Part shown: piece after piece, positions 8,787 through 17,282 of the stretch
Position numbering within the stretch: the first letter of the stretch is position 1
Layout: every line of letters begins with the position of its first letter
Assembly (NCBI RefSeq): GCF_001562255.1
Contig: NZ_CP014301.1
Span: 124,001-188,000 of the forward strand
Length of the DNA stretch: 64,000 bases
DNA from: Bosea sp. PAMC 26642
GTDB lineage: Bacteria; Pseudomonadota; Alphaproteobacteria; Rhizobiales; Beijerinckiaceae
Direction: 5' to 3'
The notes under the pieces: generated by a model
Told to the model about the DNA's origin: nothing
The model's input: the letters and a program-made list of their open reading frames with translations, nothing else
Database searches by the model: none
Program-made: the position numbers and the translations under genes

Positions 8787-9758
8787 CTATTTAGGCGCGG
8801 CGGACAGAACCGGGCTCAACTTGTCGGCGTCACGCTTGATCAGGGCGGCAAAGCCCGCCGGCGTGCGTTCCTCGGCGGTGGGCAGGACCGTGCCGAGATC
8901 GAGCAGGCGCTTCTTCGTGGCCTCGTCGTTCAGCGCCTTGTTCAACGCATCGACGAGCCTGTCGACGACCTCCTTGGGCGTGCCCTTCGGCGCGACGACG
9001 CCGTTCCAGGCCTCGATCTGGTAGTCTGGCAGGCCGGCTTCCTTGGTGGTCGGCACGTTCGGCAGTGCGGGAGAGCGCTCGGCCGAGGCAATCGCATAGG
9101 CGCGGATCGTGTCGGCCTTGACCTGCTCGGCGACGCTGACGATCTGGTCGCACATGAAATCGACCTGGCCGGAGACGAGATCGTTCAGGGCCGGTCCCGT
9201 GCCGCGATAGGCGACGGCGTTGAGCTTCGGCACGCCAAGTTGGCCCTTGAGCAGCGTGCAGGTCGTCCACGAGACCGAGCCCACGCCGGCATGAGCCTCG
9301 TTGAACTTGTCAGGCGCCCCCTTCACGGCAGCGACGAATTCTTTCAGATCCTTGGCTGGAAAATTCTTTTTGGCCACGATCACGATCGGGATGCCGCCGG
9401 CAAGCCCGATAGGCTGGATACCGTTGATCGGGTCATATTTCAGGCCCGGATAGGTTGCTGGCGCCGCCGAGAAGGTGCCCAGATGCCCCATCGCAATAGT
9501 GTAGCCATCGGCCGGGGCGCTCATCGCGCGGGTGATGCCAGTGGTGCCGCCGGCGCCGGCGACGTTCTCGATCACGACCTGCTGGCCGAGCGTCTTCGAC
9601 ATGTGGTCGCCGACGATGCGCGCGCCGATATCGGTCGGGCCGCCGGCCGCGAACGGTACGATCATGGTGACCGGACGGGTGGGGTAGCCTTGCGCCTGCG
9701 CGCCGCCCATCAGGGCAAGCGAGATCGCAGCGGCGAGGCCGAGCGCACGGTTCTTCAT
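8787..9758 (-). CDS. tctC: Tripartite tricarboxylate transporter substrate-binding protein (TctC/Bug)
   Basis: A periplasmic solute receptor of the Bug/TctC family, 323 residues. It has a signal peptide (first 22 residues, ending GGAQA), then YPTRPVTMIVPFAAGGPTDIGAR, the usual ligand-binding first loop, and later NVPTTKEAGLPDYQIEAWNGV and APKGTPKEVVDRL. It should deliver a carboxylate to the TctAB membrane complex encoded just upstream in the same operon. The real substrate cannot be read from sequence. It is the last gene of the lysR-tctB-tctA-tctC unit and is followed by a terminator. Confidence 0.93.
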   Translation of the reverse strand: MKNRALGLAAAISLALMGGAQAQGYPTRPVTMIVPFAAGGPTDIGARIVGDHMSKTLGQQVVIENVAGAGGTTGITRAMSAPADGYTIAMGHLGTFSAAPATYPGLKYDPINGIQPIGLAGGIPIVIVAKKNFPAKDLKEFVAAVKGAPDKFNEAHAGVGSVSWTTCTLLKGQLGVPKLNAVAYRGTGPALNDLVSGQVDFMCDQIVSVAEQVKADTIRAYAIASAERSPALPNVPTTKEAGLPDYQIEAWNGVVAPKGTPKEVVDRLVDALNKALNDEATKKRLLDLGTVLPTAEERTPAGFAALIKRDADKLSPVLSAAPK

Positions 9759-9822
9759 TGGGTATCCTCCCTGAGATTGTTGGGAATAGAGTTGGGGTAG
9801 GGCGCGAGGCGTCGCAACCCCG

Positions 9823-11322
9823 TCATTCGGTGAAGACTTCGTCGCGTTTTTTATTGATTGAGGGGAGGAGGGCGACGACGAGGATGGCGACGGCGACGAG
9901 GAGGAGGCCGGCGGAGATCGGCCGCTCCAGGAAGGTCATGAAGGAGCCGCGCGAGATGATCAGGGCCTGGCGCAGCTTCTCTTCCATCAGCTTGCCGAGG
10001 ACGAAGCCGAGCAGCATCGGCGCAGGCTCGAAGCCGAGCTTGATCAGCAGGTAGCCGAACAGCCCGAACATCGCGGTGAAGGCGACGTCGACCGGCTGGT
10101 TGTTGACCGAGTAGATGCCGATGCAGCAGAAGATCAGGATCGACGGGAACATCAGCCGGTAGGGCACCTGCAGCAGCTTCACCCAGAGGCCGACCAGCGG
10201 CAGGTTGATGACGAGCAGCATCAGGTTGCCGATCCACATCGAGGCGATCATGCCCCAGAACAGCTCCGGGTTCTTGGTCATGACCTGCGGGCCGGGGATG
10301 ATGCCGTGGATCGTCATGGCGCCGACCATCAGCGCCATCACGGCATTGGGCGGGATGCCGAGCGTCAGCAGCGGGATGAAGGCCGTCTGCGCGCCGGCAT
10401 TATTGGCCGATTCAGGCCCCGCGACGCCCTCGATCGCGCCCTTGCCGAAGCGGGACGGGTCCTTGGCCAGTTTCTTTTCGAGCGTATAGCTCGCAAACGG
10501 CCCCAGCACCGCGCCATTGCCCGGCAGGATGCCGAGGATGCCGCCGAGAAGCGTGCCGCGGATGACGGGAGCCGTCGACTGCTTGATGTCGTTCCAGTCG
10601 GGCAGAAGGCGCCCGATCTTGGCGCGGACCACGTCCCGGGTTTCGGTGTTCTCGAGATTGCGCAGCACCTCGGCGAAGCCGAACACGCCCATCGCCAGCA
10701 CGGCGAAGTCGATGCCGTCGGCCAGCGGCGGGAAGCCCATCGTCATGCGCTCCTGGCCGGTCTCGAGATCGGTGCCGACGGTGGAGAGCAGCAGGCCGAG
10801 CATGATCATGCAGAAGGCCTTCAGGATCGAGCCGCGCGCCAGCACGACCGCGAAGCACAGGCCCATCACCATCAGCGAGAAATACTCCGCCGGCCCAAAC
10901 AGCAAGGCGAGCTTGGTCAGCGGTGCGCCCAGCGCGGCGATGAACAGGGTCGCGACGCAGCCGGCGAAGAAGGAGCCGAGCGCGGCGGTGCCGAGCGCGA
11001 CGCCGGCGCGGCCCTGCCTGGCCATCTGGTGGCCGTCCAGCGTGGTCACGACCGAGGTCGCCTCGCCGGGAATGTTGACCAGGATGGCGGTGGTCGAGCC
11101 GCCATACTGGGCGCCGTAATAGATGCCCGCCAGCATGATCAGCGCGCCGACCGGATCGAGCCCGAAGGTGATCGGCAGCAGGATGGCGATGGTGGCGATG
11201 GGCCCGACGCCGGGCAGCACGCCGATGAGCGTGCCGACGAGGCAGCCGGCGAAGCACAAGGCGAGGTTCTGCAGCGACAGCGCGACGCCGAAGCCGAGGG
11301 AGAGATTGGCGAACATGTCCAT
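9823..11322 (-). CDS. tctA: Tripartite tricarboxylate transporter large membrane subunit TctA
   Basis: A 499-residue inner-membrane protein with about 12 predicted helices. TctA signatures are GTLIGVLPGVGPIATIAILLP near residue 35, YYGAQYGGSTTAILVNIPGE near 70, and the second repeat LPGNGAVLGPFASYTLEKK and GVAGPESANNAGAQTAFIPLLTLGIP. It forms the ion-driven transport core with TctB and receives substrate from TctC. It lies 4 bp after tctB and is in the same operon. Confidence 0.95.
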   Translation of the reverse strand: MDMFANLSLGFGVALSLQNLALCFAGCLVGTLIGVLPGVGPIATIAILLPITFGLDPVGALIMLAGIYYGAQYGGSTTAILVNIPGEATSVVTTLDGHQMARQGRAGVALGTAALGSFFAGCVATLFIAALGAPLTKLALLFGPAEYFSLMVMGLCFAVVLARGSILKAFCMIMLGLLLSTVGTDLETGQERMTMGFPPLADGIDFAVLAMGVFGFAEVLRNLENTETRDVVRAKIGRLLPDWNDIKQSTAPVIRGTLLGGILGILPGNGAVLGPFASYTLEKKLAKDPSRFGKGAIEGVAGPESANNAGAQTAFIPLLTLGIPPNAVMALMVGAMTIHGIIPGPQVMTKNPELFWGMIASMWIGNLMLLVINLPLVGLWVKLLQVPYRLMFPSILIFCCIGIYSVNNQPVDVAFTAMFGLFGYLLIKLGFEPAPMLLGFVLGKLMEEKLRQALIISRGSFMTFLERPISAGLLLVAVAILVVALLPSINKKRDEVFTE

Positions 11323-11326
11323 CGTA

Positions 11327-11845
11327 TCAGATTCCCAGGAGCCAGGGCGCGAGCGGGATCGGCAGCGACAGCGCGTATTTGAACAGGAGCGCGCAGGCCG
11401 TGCTCATGACCACCGCGAAGATCACCAGTTCCCTGGGCCGGTAGTCGTCGGCGGCCAGGCCCGAGATCAGGATGACCAGCGGACCGGCGACGGCCAGCCC
11501 GAGCTGCGGCACATGGATCGGGCCGATGTCGAAGCCGCGGATGCACAGCCCGAAGACGCAGGCCGCACCCAGCACGAAGAAGACGCCGCGCCACGACCAG
11601 CCCGACAGCGCCTCGCCATGAAAGCGCAGGCTCGACAGCACCAGCAGCGCACCAAGCCCCGCGCAGATCGCCGCAAACGACTTCGGCAGCATACCCGGCC
11701 CGAGCTGGCGCAGCGTGCCCATCGGCAGCTCCCACGACATGACGAAGGCGATCGCCGCCAGCAATATCATGAACAGCCCGGCAGCAAGATCCTGCGTCGA
11801 GCGAATGCGCACTCCTTGAGACCTTTCGATCGGGTTCAAACTCAT
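11327..11845 (-). CDS. tctB: Tripartite tricarboxylate transporter small membrane subunit TctB
   Basis: A 172-residue membrane protein with four predicted helices: DLAAGLFMILLAAIAFVM, SFAAICAGLGALLVL, GVFFVLGAACVFGL and a C-terminal pair. LGPGMLPKSFA after helix 1 matches the TctB family (GPG.FP). It pairs with TctA. The start codon overlaps the lysR stop by one base (TGATG), so translation is probably coupled to the regulator. Confidence 0.9.
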   Translation of the reverse strand: MSLNPIERSQGVRIRSTQDLAAGLFMILLAAIAFVMSWELPMGTLRQLGPGMLPKSFAAICAGLGALLVLSSLRFHGEALSGWSWRGVFFVLGAACVFGLCIRGFDIGPIHVPQLGLAVAGPLVILISGLAADDYRPRELVIFAVVMSTACALLFKYALSLPIPLAPWLLGI

Positions 11846-12852
11846 CAGGATCCTCCGGCTTGCGACCCGGCGATGCGGGCTGGGTATTTTATCTTCGGGG
11901 TTGGTCGTCTTGCGCTCGGTGGCACGATGAAAGGCAGCACGTGCCGCTCGTCGATCAGCGTCACGCTTTCGCGCAGGATGGCGAGGAAGTCGTCGCGGGC
12001 GCCGAGCTTCTGGTGCGGGCGCCAGGCGATGCCGACGAGTGCACCGGGCGGTGGCGGGTCGAGCAGAGCGCCGCGCAGCTTGCGCATCGTCACGCCGGGA
12101 AAGCTCAGTCGCGAGACCCAGTCGGGCGCCAGCGCCATGCCGAGCCCGGCCGCCACGGCCGACATCATGGCCGGCTTTTCGGTTGCCTCGATGATGACGT
12201 TGGGAACCGAGCCGACGCTTTCAAAATAGGCCATCATCAGATCATAGGCGAAGGGCCGGATCCGCTTTGAGGGAACGACGAAAGGCTCGCCGACCAGATC
12301 GAGCATCGTCAGGTGCTCGCGCTGCGCCAGGGGGTGTGTCTCGTTGAGCACCACGATCGGCCGTTCGACGCGCAGCACCTCGAAAGCGCAGTCGGTCGGC
12401 TTGCGCGGCGGACGGGTCAAGGCCAGGTCGAGTTTGCCTGCTTCCAGCATCTGGATCAGCGCCGCGGTCATCGCCTCGACGAACTTGATCTCGATGCCGG
12501 GATAGAGCCGGCGGAAGCTCGCCAGCGCCTCGGGCACAAAGCTCGACGAGGCGGCGTCGATCGCACCGATGCGCAGCACCTTGCCCGATGCCAGCGAGGC
12601 CTGCCGCACGGCCCGCGAGGCGTGCTCCATCTTGACGAGGATGCTCTTGGCCTCCTCCAGCATGATCAGCCCGGCCCGCGTCATCGCCACCTGCCGCGTC
12701 GTGCGGGTCAGAAGGCTGACACCGAGCTCGTCTTCGAGCGCGCTGATCTGTCTGGAAAGGGCTGGTGGCGCGAGTCCGAGCCGTTCGGCCGCCCGGCCGA
12801 AATGAAGCTCCTCCGCCACCGCGATGAAACATCGCAGTTGCCGCACATCCAT
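11845..12852 (-). CDS. LysR-type regulator of the tct operon
   Basis: 335 residues. The N-terminal winged helix is canonical (MDVRQLRCFIAVAEELHFGRAAERLGLAPPALSRQIS). The effector domain spans about residues 90-300. Unlike most LysR genes, which diverge from their target, this one is the first gene of the operon and overlaps tctB by one base. It therefore probably regulates itself and the transporter together. The last 25 residues are basic and Pro-rich and look like an extension. Confidence 0.93.
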   Translation of the reverse strand: MDVRQLRCFIAVAEELHFGRAAERLGLAPPALSRQISALEDELGVSLLTRTTRQVAMTRAGLIMLEEAKSILVKMEHASRAVRQASLASGKVLRIGAIDAASSSFVPEALASFRRLYPGIEIKFVEAMTAALIQMLEAGKLDLALTRPPRKPTDCAFEVLRVERPIVVLNETHPLAQREHLTMLDLVGEPFVVPSKRIRPFAYDLMMAYFESVGSVPNVIIEATEKPAMMSAVAAGLGMALAPDWVSRLSFPGVTMRKLRGALLDPPPPGALVGIAWRPHQKLGARDDFLAILRESVTLIDERHVLPFIVPPSARRPTPKIKYPARIAGSQAGGS

Positions 12853-12878
12853 GATGGTCCGTCTGCTCCCCTCTGGCG

Positions 12879-12893
12879 TATCGTTTTCCGATA
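12879..12893. promoter_or_regulatory. Candidate LysR operator upstream of lysR-tctBAC
   Basis: A perfect 5-5-5 dyad, TATCG-TTTTC-CGATA, about 27 bp upstream of the lysR start. It is not an exact T-N11-A box, so the assignment rests on symmetry and position only. Confidence 0.4.
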
Positions 12894-12989
12894 TCTTCCA
12901 GTCGCTCTCGTGATGCGCATAGCGATTGCCGTCGCGAAAGCGACCCTAGAGCAATTCATAATTTTTTGGCAATAAAGCCTGGCCGCAAA

Positions 12990-13925
12990 TCACGCGCGCT
13001 GGACGTTTTTTTCACCGCGCCTGAAAAGGCGGCCATCGATCAGGGCCAGGCCGAGGAAAATCGCGCCCATTCCGGCGAAATGGCGCGGCAGCAGCACTTC
13101 TCCGAGCAGGCCGACGCCCATCAGGATGGCACTGACAGGGATCAGGAAGGTGACGAGCATGGCGTTGCTGCCGCCGGCGCGCCGCATGATCTCGAAAAAG
13201 ATCACATAGGCGAGCGCTGTCGAGAGCAGGGCGAGCGCGACGAGCGCCATACCGGCGTTCCATGAGGGCACGGGCAATGTCGAGGGCGGCGTCAGGATCA
13301 GCACGAGCGGCAGCGTCATGATGGTCGTGGCCGTGAGCTGGCCCGCCGCCGTGACCAGCGGCGGCAATCCGCGAAAGCGCCGGCCGTAGAGACCGGCGAA
13401 CCCATAGGACAGGGCCGCCCCGAGGCAGGCGAGCTGCGGCAGCAGCGCACCTTGCAGGCCGCCGAGCGCATCGGGCCCCATCAGGATCGCCACACCGGCG
13501 ATCCCGGCCAGCACGCCCGCGATCTTGAGCGGCGTCGCCTTCTCATCGGTTGCGAACAGATGCGCGACGATGACGCCAAACAGCGGCGTGGTCGCGTTTA
13601 GGATCGCCGAGACCCCGCTCTGGAGCTGGGTCTGGCCCCAGAAAATCAGGCTGAACGGAATCAGGTTGTTCAGCAGTCCCATGCCGAAGAAGGCGAGCCA
13701 CATCGTTCGGCCGACCGCCATGCTCAGGCCCCGAGCACGCAAAACGAGATAGAGCACCAGCGCAGCCAGGCCGACGCGGGAGAGGACGACGACGAGCGGC
13801 GGCCATTCCCCCACGGCGATCTTGCCGAAGAAGAACGAGCCGCCCCACAAAAGCGAGAGAGTCAGGAGCAGGACCCACTCGCGCAGGCCCATCGACGGCG
13901 TGGAAGAGGTCGGAGCGGGTTCCAT
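12990..13925 (-). CDS. DMT/EamA-family inner-membrane transporter
   Basis: 311 residues, ten predicted helices in two EamA repeats. The first runs from about residue 15 (LLLTLSLLWGGSFFFGKIAV) and ends near FATDEKATPLKIAGVLAGIAGV; the second starts near LACLGAALSYGFAGLYGRRF. These are drug/metabolite-type exporters or permeases with unpredictable substrate. The start was set at ATG 13925, with AGGAAC six bases upstream; an upstream extension to 14075 overlaps the GST gene and reads as Arg/Ala-rich noise. It lies 85 bp after the GST gene on the same strand. Confidence 0.88.
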   Translation of the reverse strand: MEPAPTSSTPSMGLREWVLLLTLSLLWGGSFFFGKIAVGEWPPLVVVLSRVGLAALVLYLVLRARGLSMAVGRTMWLAFFGMGLLNNLIPFSLIFWGQTQLQSGVSAILNATTPLFGVIVAHLFATDEKATPLKIAGVLAGIAGVAILMGPDALGGLQGALLPQLACLGAALSYGFAGLYGRRFRGLPPLVTAAGQLTATTIMTLPLVLILTPPSTLPVPSWNAGMALVALALLSTALAYVIFFEIMRRAGGSNAMLVTFLIPVSAILMGVGLLGEVLLPRHFAGMGAIFLGLALIDGRLFRRGEKNVQRA

Positions 13926-14010
13926 CGCGAGGTTCCTGGCTGTTGCGGCGTGTTCGGCTCGCGCAGCCTTCGCTAGTACCCTCGGCCGTTCGCCACCACC
14001 CGCTTTCTGG

Positions 14011-14673
14011 TCAGGCCGGCTCGGCATCCCGCGCCTGCCACATCGCCTTGAAGGCGGGGCGGGCATGGCAGGCATCGAGCCAGGCCTTCACATGCGGTGC
14101 CGCCTCGAACAGCTGCGTTCCCGGCTTGGCATAGCGGATGATCTCGGCGACGTTGATGTCCGCGACGGTGAAGCGCCCGCCCATGACGAAGCCGCCATTG
14201 GCTGCGATGGCCTTGTCCAGAACGGCGAAGGGACCGGGAAGGGCGGCCAGCGCGGCCTCGACCAGTTCGGGCTTGCGCTTCTCGGGCGGATACGCCGCCA
14301 GATGATATTGCAGGTTCAGCGCATGGCCTTCGCAGGCCGTCGCCGCCCAGAGCGACCACATCACCGCCAAACCCTCCTCCTGCGCATCCTTGGGGGCCAG
14401 CGGCCCGCCATGCTTGCGCGCGAGATAGAGATTGATCGCCAGCGATTCCGACAGGACGAAGCCGTCATCGTCGATCGCCGGGATCTGCCCGTTGGGATTG
14501 ATCTTCAGGAAGTCCGGGTTCTGGGTGTGCAGCGGCGCATCGGGAGCATCCGGCTCCGGCAGGCGATAGACCTGGATCACCGGGACATGGGTGAAGCGCA
14601 GGCCAAGTTCGTGGGCGAACCAGATATTGCGCGAGGCGCGCGAGCGGTAGCAGCCATAGATGGTCAGGGACAT
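14011..14673 (-). CDS. Glutathione S-transferase family protein
   Basis: 220 residues, cytosolic. The thioredoxin-like N-terminal domain (MSLTIYGCYRSRASRNIWFAHE) ends with the glutathione-binding signature INPNGQIPAIDDDGFVLSESLAIN. The all-helical C-terminal domain contains GRFTVADINVAEIIRYA, the conserved fold-stabilising Asp motif. The SRAS(R)N segment suggests a serine-type catalytic residue, which is an inference. It is probably a detoxification or thiol-transfer enzyme with unknown substrate. The DMT transporter gene follows on the same strand. Confidence 0.9.
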   Translation of the reverse strand: MSLTIYGCYRSRASRNIWFAHELGLRFTHVPVIQVYRLPEPDAPDAPLHTQNPDFLKINPNGQIPAIDDDGFVLSESLAINLYLARKHGGPLAPKDAQEEGLAVMWSLWAATACEGHALNLQYHLAAYPPEKRKPELVEAALAALPGPFAVLDKAIAANGGFVMGGRFTVADINVAEIIRYAKPGTQLFEAAPHVKAWLDACHARPAFKAMWQARDAEPA

Positions 14674-14817
14674 GTGGAGCAGGCCTTCGGAGGAGGGATG
14701 CGACGACGCTTCTTACAGGAGAGTTGTTTTGCGCGCATCATGTCCGGAACTGGGGAGGAGGGCGCATCCGCTTGCGACCCTGACCGGATATAGATTTGTC
14801 GCCACGCCACCCCAGAA

Positions 14818-16206
14818 TCAGCGCCTGTCCCTGCGGCTGGGTGAGTTTGGGAGCAGAAGGCAGGCTAGTACTCCGCACGCCGACGCAGCGGTCGCAAACC
14901 CGAAGGGCCAAACGAAGCCGGTTGCAGATAGGTCGGCGGGCGTAAGGGCGCCAAGCGCAGCGACGCCCATCGCAAAACCGGCCTGCCTCGCGACTACGGT
15001 GACGGCCGATGCCATGCCGCTGGCCTCCGGCGGCGCGAGCGCCATCACGGACCCGGAGAGTTGCGGATGGGACAGCGCTGCCCCTGTGCCGATCAGCATC
15101 ATCCCGGCGAAGGCCCACGCGAGGGCCAGCACCGTGGGTTCCGTGAGCGCCGCTGCGGCGAGGGCGCATCCACCGATCGCTATCAGCGTCAGCGCTGTTG
15201 CGAACAGCCGCCGCCAGCCTAGCCGGGACGCGAGGCGACCGCCGAAGGGCGGGATGACAAGCATGGGGAGGGTCGCGGCCAGCAGCGCCAGCCCGGCCGA
15301 ACTGGCCGTCCAGCCGAAGGCAGTGCCCAGGAAAAGCGGCAGGTAGACGAGGACGGCCCAGTATCCCGCCGAGACGGCCAGCAGCAGGGCAGCGACGCCC
15401 GCCATCGGTCGGCTCGCGAAAACGGCCGGATCGAGCATCGGCCGGGGCTGCCGCCGTTGGCGGACGGCGAACAACGCGAGAAGTCCGGCACCCCCAGCGA
15501 GCCCGATCGCCATGCGGATCAGCGAATAGCGGGCTTCCAGAATACCTTCGATCACCAGCCCTAGCGCCAGGGTCAGGATAGCGACCCCGACCAAGTCCAG
15601 CGGCTTGTCCGTACTGTCGCGCATCTCGGCCACGACACGCGGCACCACGAGCGCAATCAGGATGCAGAATGGCAGGTTGGCCAGGAAGATCCATCGCCAT
15701 CCCAGCCCGGATCCGATCATGCCGCCCAAGCTGGGCCCCAGAGCCATGGCGACCCCGGAAACGACGCCGACGATACCGAAGGCCCGCGCACGCGTTCCCG
15801 GAGCCGGAAACGCGGTCGCGATTGAGGCGAAAGCCCCGGTCACCAGAAAGGCCGCACCGCAGCCCTGCGCCGCGCGGGCCATCAGGAAGAGCGGACTGTT
15901 CCACGCGAGGCCGCAGGCAAGGGATGCCAAGAGGAACCATGCATTCCCGATGATGAGCGACCGACGCCGGCCGAAGCGGTCGGCCAGGGCGCCCGCCACG
16001 AGCAAGGTCGCGGTAAAGGCGAGGCTGTAGGCGTCGATGATCCAGGCCAAGACGTCCACGCGGATGCCGAGGTCCGTCCCGATTGCCGGCATGACGACCA
16101 CGACTGAGGTCACGTCGAAATTCGCCAGGAAGGCTCCGAGGCCGAGCGTGGCCGCGGTTAGCCGGCCACGGGCATTCCAGGCATCGTGTTCCGGAGAGTG
16201 CTGCAT
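14818..16206 (-). CDS. MFS drug exporter, DHA2/EmrB-like
   Basis: 462 residues with about 14 predicted helices. Motif A reads GALADRFGRRRSLIIGN; motif C-like GVVSGVAMALGPSLGGMIG marks an antiporter of the DHA2 group. NFDVTSVVVVMPAIGTDL near the start is the usual EmrB opening (VALP.I). ATG 16206 was chosen over a frame starting at 16260. It is divergent from a LysR gene with a LysR-type box between them, so that regulator likely controls it. Confidence 0.88.
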   Translation of the reverse strand: MQHSPEHDAWNARGRLTAATLGLGAFLANFDVTSVVVVMPAIGTDLGIRVDVLAWIIDAYSLAFTATLLVAGALADRFGRRRSLIIGNAWFLLASLACGLAWNSPLFLMARAAQGCGAAFLVTGAFASIATAFPAPGTRARAFGIVGVVSGVAMALGPSLGGMIGSGLGWRWIFLANLPFCILIALVVPRVVAEMRDSTDKPLDLVGVAILTLALGLVIEGILEARYSLIRMAIGLAGGAGLLALFAVRQRRQPRPMLDPAVFASRPMAGVAALLLAVSAGYWAVLVYLPLFLGTAFGWTASSAGLALLAATLPMLVIPPFGGRLASRLGWRRLFATALTLIAIGGCALAAAALTEPTVLALAWAFAGMMLIGTGAALSHPQLSGSVMALAPPEASGMASAVTVVARQAGFAMGVAALGALTPADLSATGFVWPFGFATAASACGVLACLLLPNSPSRRDRR

Positions 16207-16263
16207 GGTTCCGGCATGGCTTGTCAGGCACCCCCAGGGCAAATGAGCATTGCTTTGCACGCC

Positions 16264-16278
16264 ATGAAGTTATTTCAT
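16264..16278. promoter_or_regulatory. Candidate LysR box between MFS and lysR
   Basis: ATGAAGTTATTTCAT is a perfect 5-5-5 inverted repeat and contains an exact T-N11-A core (TGAAGTTATTTCA). It lies in the divergent region, 58 bp from the MFS start and 26 bp from the lysR start, where a regulator controlling both genes would bind. Confidence 0.65.
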
Positions 16279-16304
16279 GCGATGTGCTTTCGATCTCAGC
16301 CCAG

Positions 16305-17219
16305 ATGCCGCCCTTCGCGGGCCTGCTGACTTTCGAGGCTGTGCTACGGCTAGGCAGCATGACGCTCGCCGCCGATGAACTCGGCCTGACGCAGAGCGCC
16401 GTCAGTCGCCGGATACGGGCGTTGGAAAGCTTCTTCGGCGTCCCTCTGCTTGAGCGGCTCAACCCCGGCCTGCGCGCGACCGAGGCCGGCTTGCGACTCG
16501 CCGGCGAACTCGCTCCGCTGCTAGGCACACTCGCAGGTATGCGACGCCGGGTCGCCAACCAGTCGGGGCCCCGCGCCTTCCGGCTCGGTCTCAGCACGTC
16601 ACTGCTGGCTTGGTGGCTGTCGCCCCGCCTTCCGGCTCTCTGCGGCGCCTTCCCGGACCTGTCCATTGAGGTTTGTACCTGGGACACGGCGGGCGCGGCT
16701 GCGCGCGCCGAGGTTGACCTCGCCCTGTTATGGCTGCCGCACGCGGGCAGGATCGAAGGAGCTTGCGATCTGCCATTTCCACCGGAGAGTGTTTTCCCCG
16801 TTGCCACACCGAAGCTCCTCAGAACAATTCGGCCTGGGCTGGACTGGCAGGCGCTTCCGCTCCTGGCGAAGGGGCGTCGGGGCGAAGAAACAGGGCGGGA
16901 ATGGTCCTGGGCGACTTGGCTGCGGGGAGCTGCAGGCCACGAATCGATGCGCTTTCCCGATATCGGTAGCTCCCTCCAGGCGGCGATGGACGGCAATGGT
17001 GTGGCTCTAGCGCGGTCGCTTCTCGTCGCCGATGCTCGACGTCAACAACGCCTTGTGCGTCTGGCTGAGCCGGGTGAGGTGCACGCCTGCTCCAAGATGC
17101 AAGTCGCCCGTTGGAGGGATCCCCGGGACAAAACAGCCGAGCGCATGGCGATGTGGCTCGTGTCGTCAGCAAGACTGGAGGTTATGGCAGAGAAAGGTAT
17201 GTCGGCTGATGCGCCCTGA
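16305..17219 (+). CDS. LysR-type regulator, GcvA-like, divergent from MFS exporter
   Basis: 304 residues from ATG 16305. The N-terminus PPFAGLLTFEAVLRLGSMTLAADELGLTQSAVSRRIRALE is the GcvA/AmpR-type winged helix, followed by LLERLNPGLRATEAG. The effector domain runs from about residue 85. Codons upstream of 16305 are open but unlike the family. Divergence from the MFS gene and the symmetric site at 16264-16278 suggest local control of the exporter. Confidence 0.9.
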   Translation: MPPFAGLLTFEAVLRLGSMTLAADELGLTQSAVSRRIRALESFFGVPLLERLNPGLRATEAGLRLAGELAPLLGTLAGMRRRVANQSGPRAFRLGLSTSLLAWWLSPRLPALCGAFPDLSIEVCTWDTAGAAARAEVDLALLWLPHAGRIEGACDLPFPPESVFPVATPKLLRTIRPGLDWQALPLLAKGRRGEETGREWSWATWLRGAAGHESMRFPDIGSSLQAAMDGNGVALARSLLVADARRQQRLVRLAEPGEVHACSKMQVARWRDPRDKTAERMAMWLVSSARLEVMAEKGMSADAP

Positions 17220-17282
17220 TCCGCAAGTCGTGAACATCGCACGCTATGTCTGCTGTTGACCCTGAGGCGCCACTCCCACCTC

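Noticed and set aside
14738..16996. 752-codon open frame on the minus strand across the MFS gene and the LysR gene
   Set aside because: It covers the MFS gene in another frame and runs antisense into the LysR gene; no family character.
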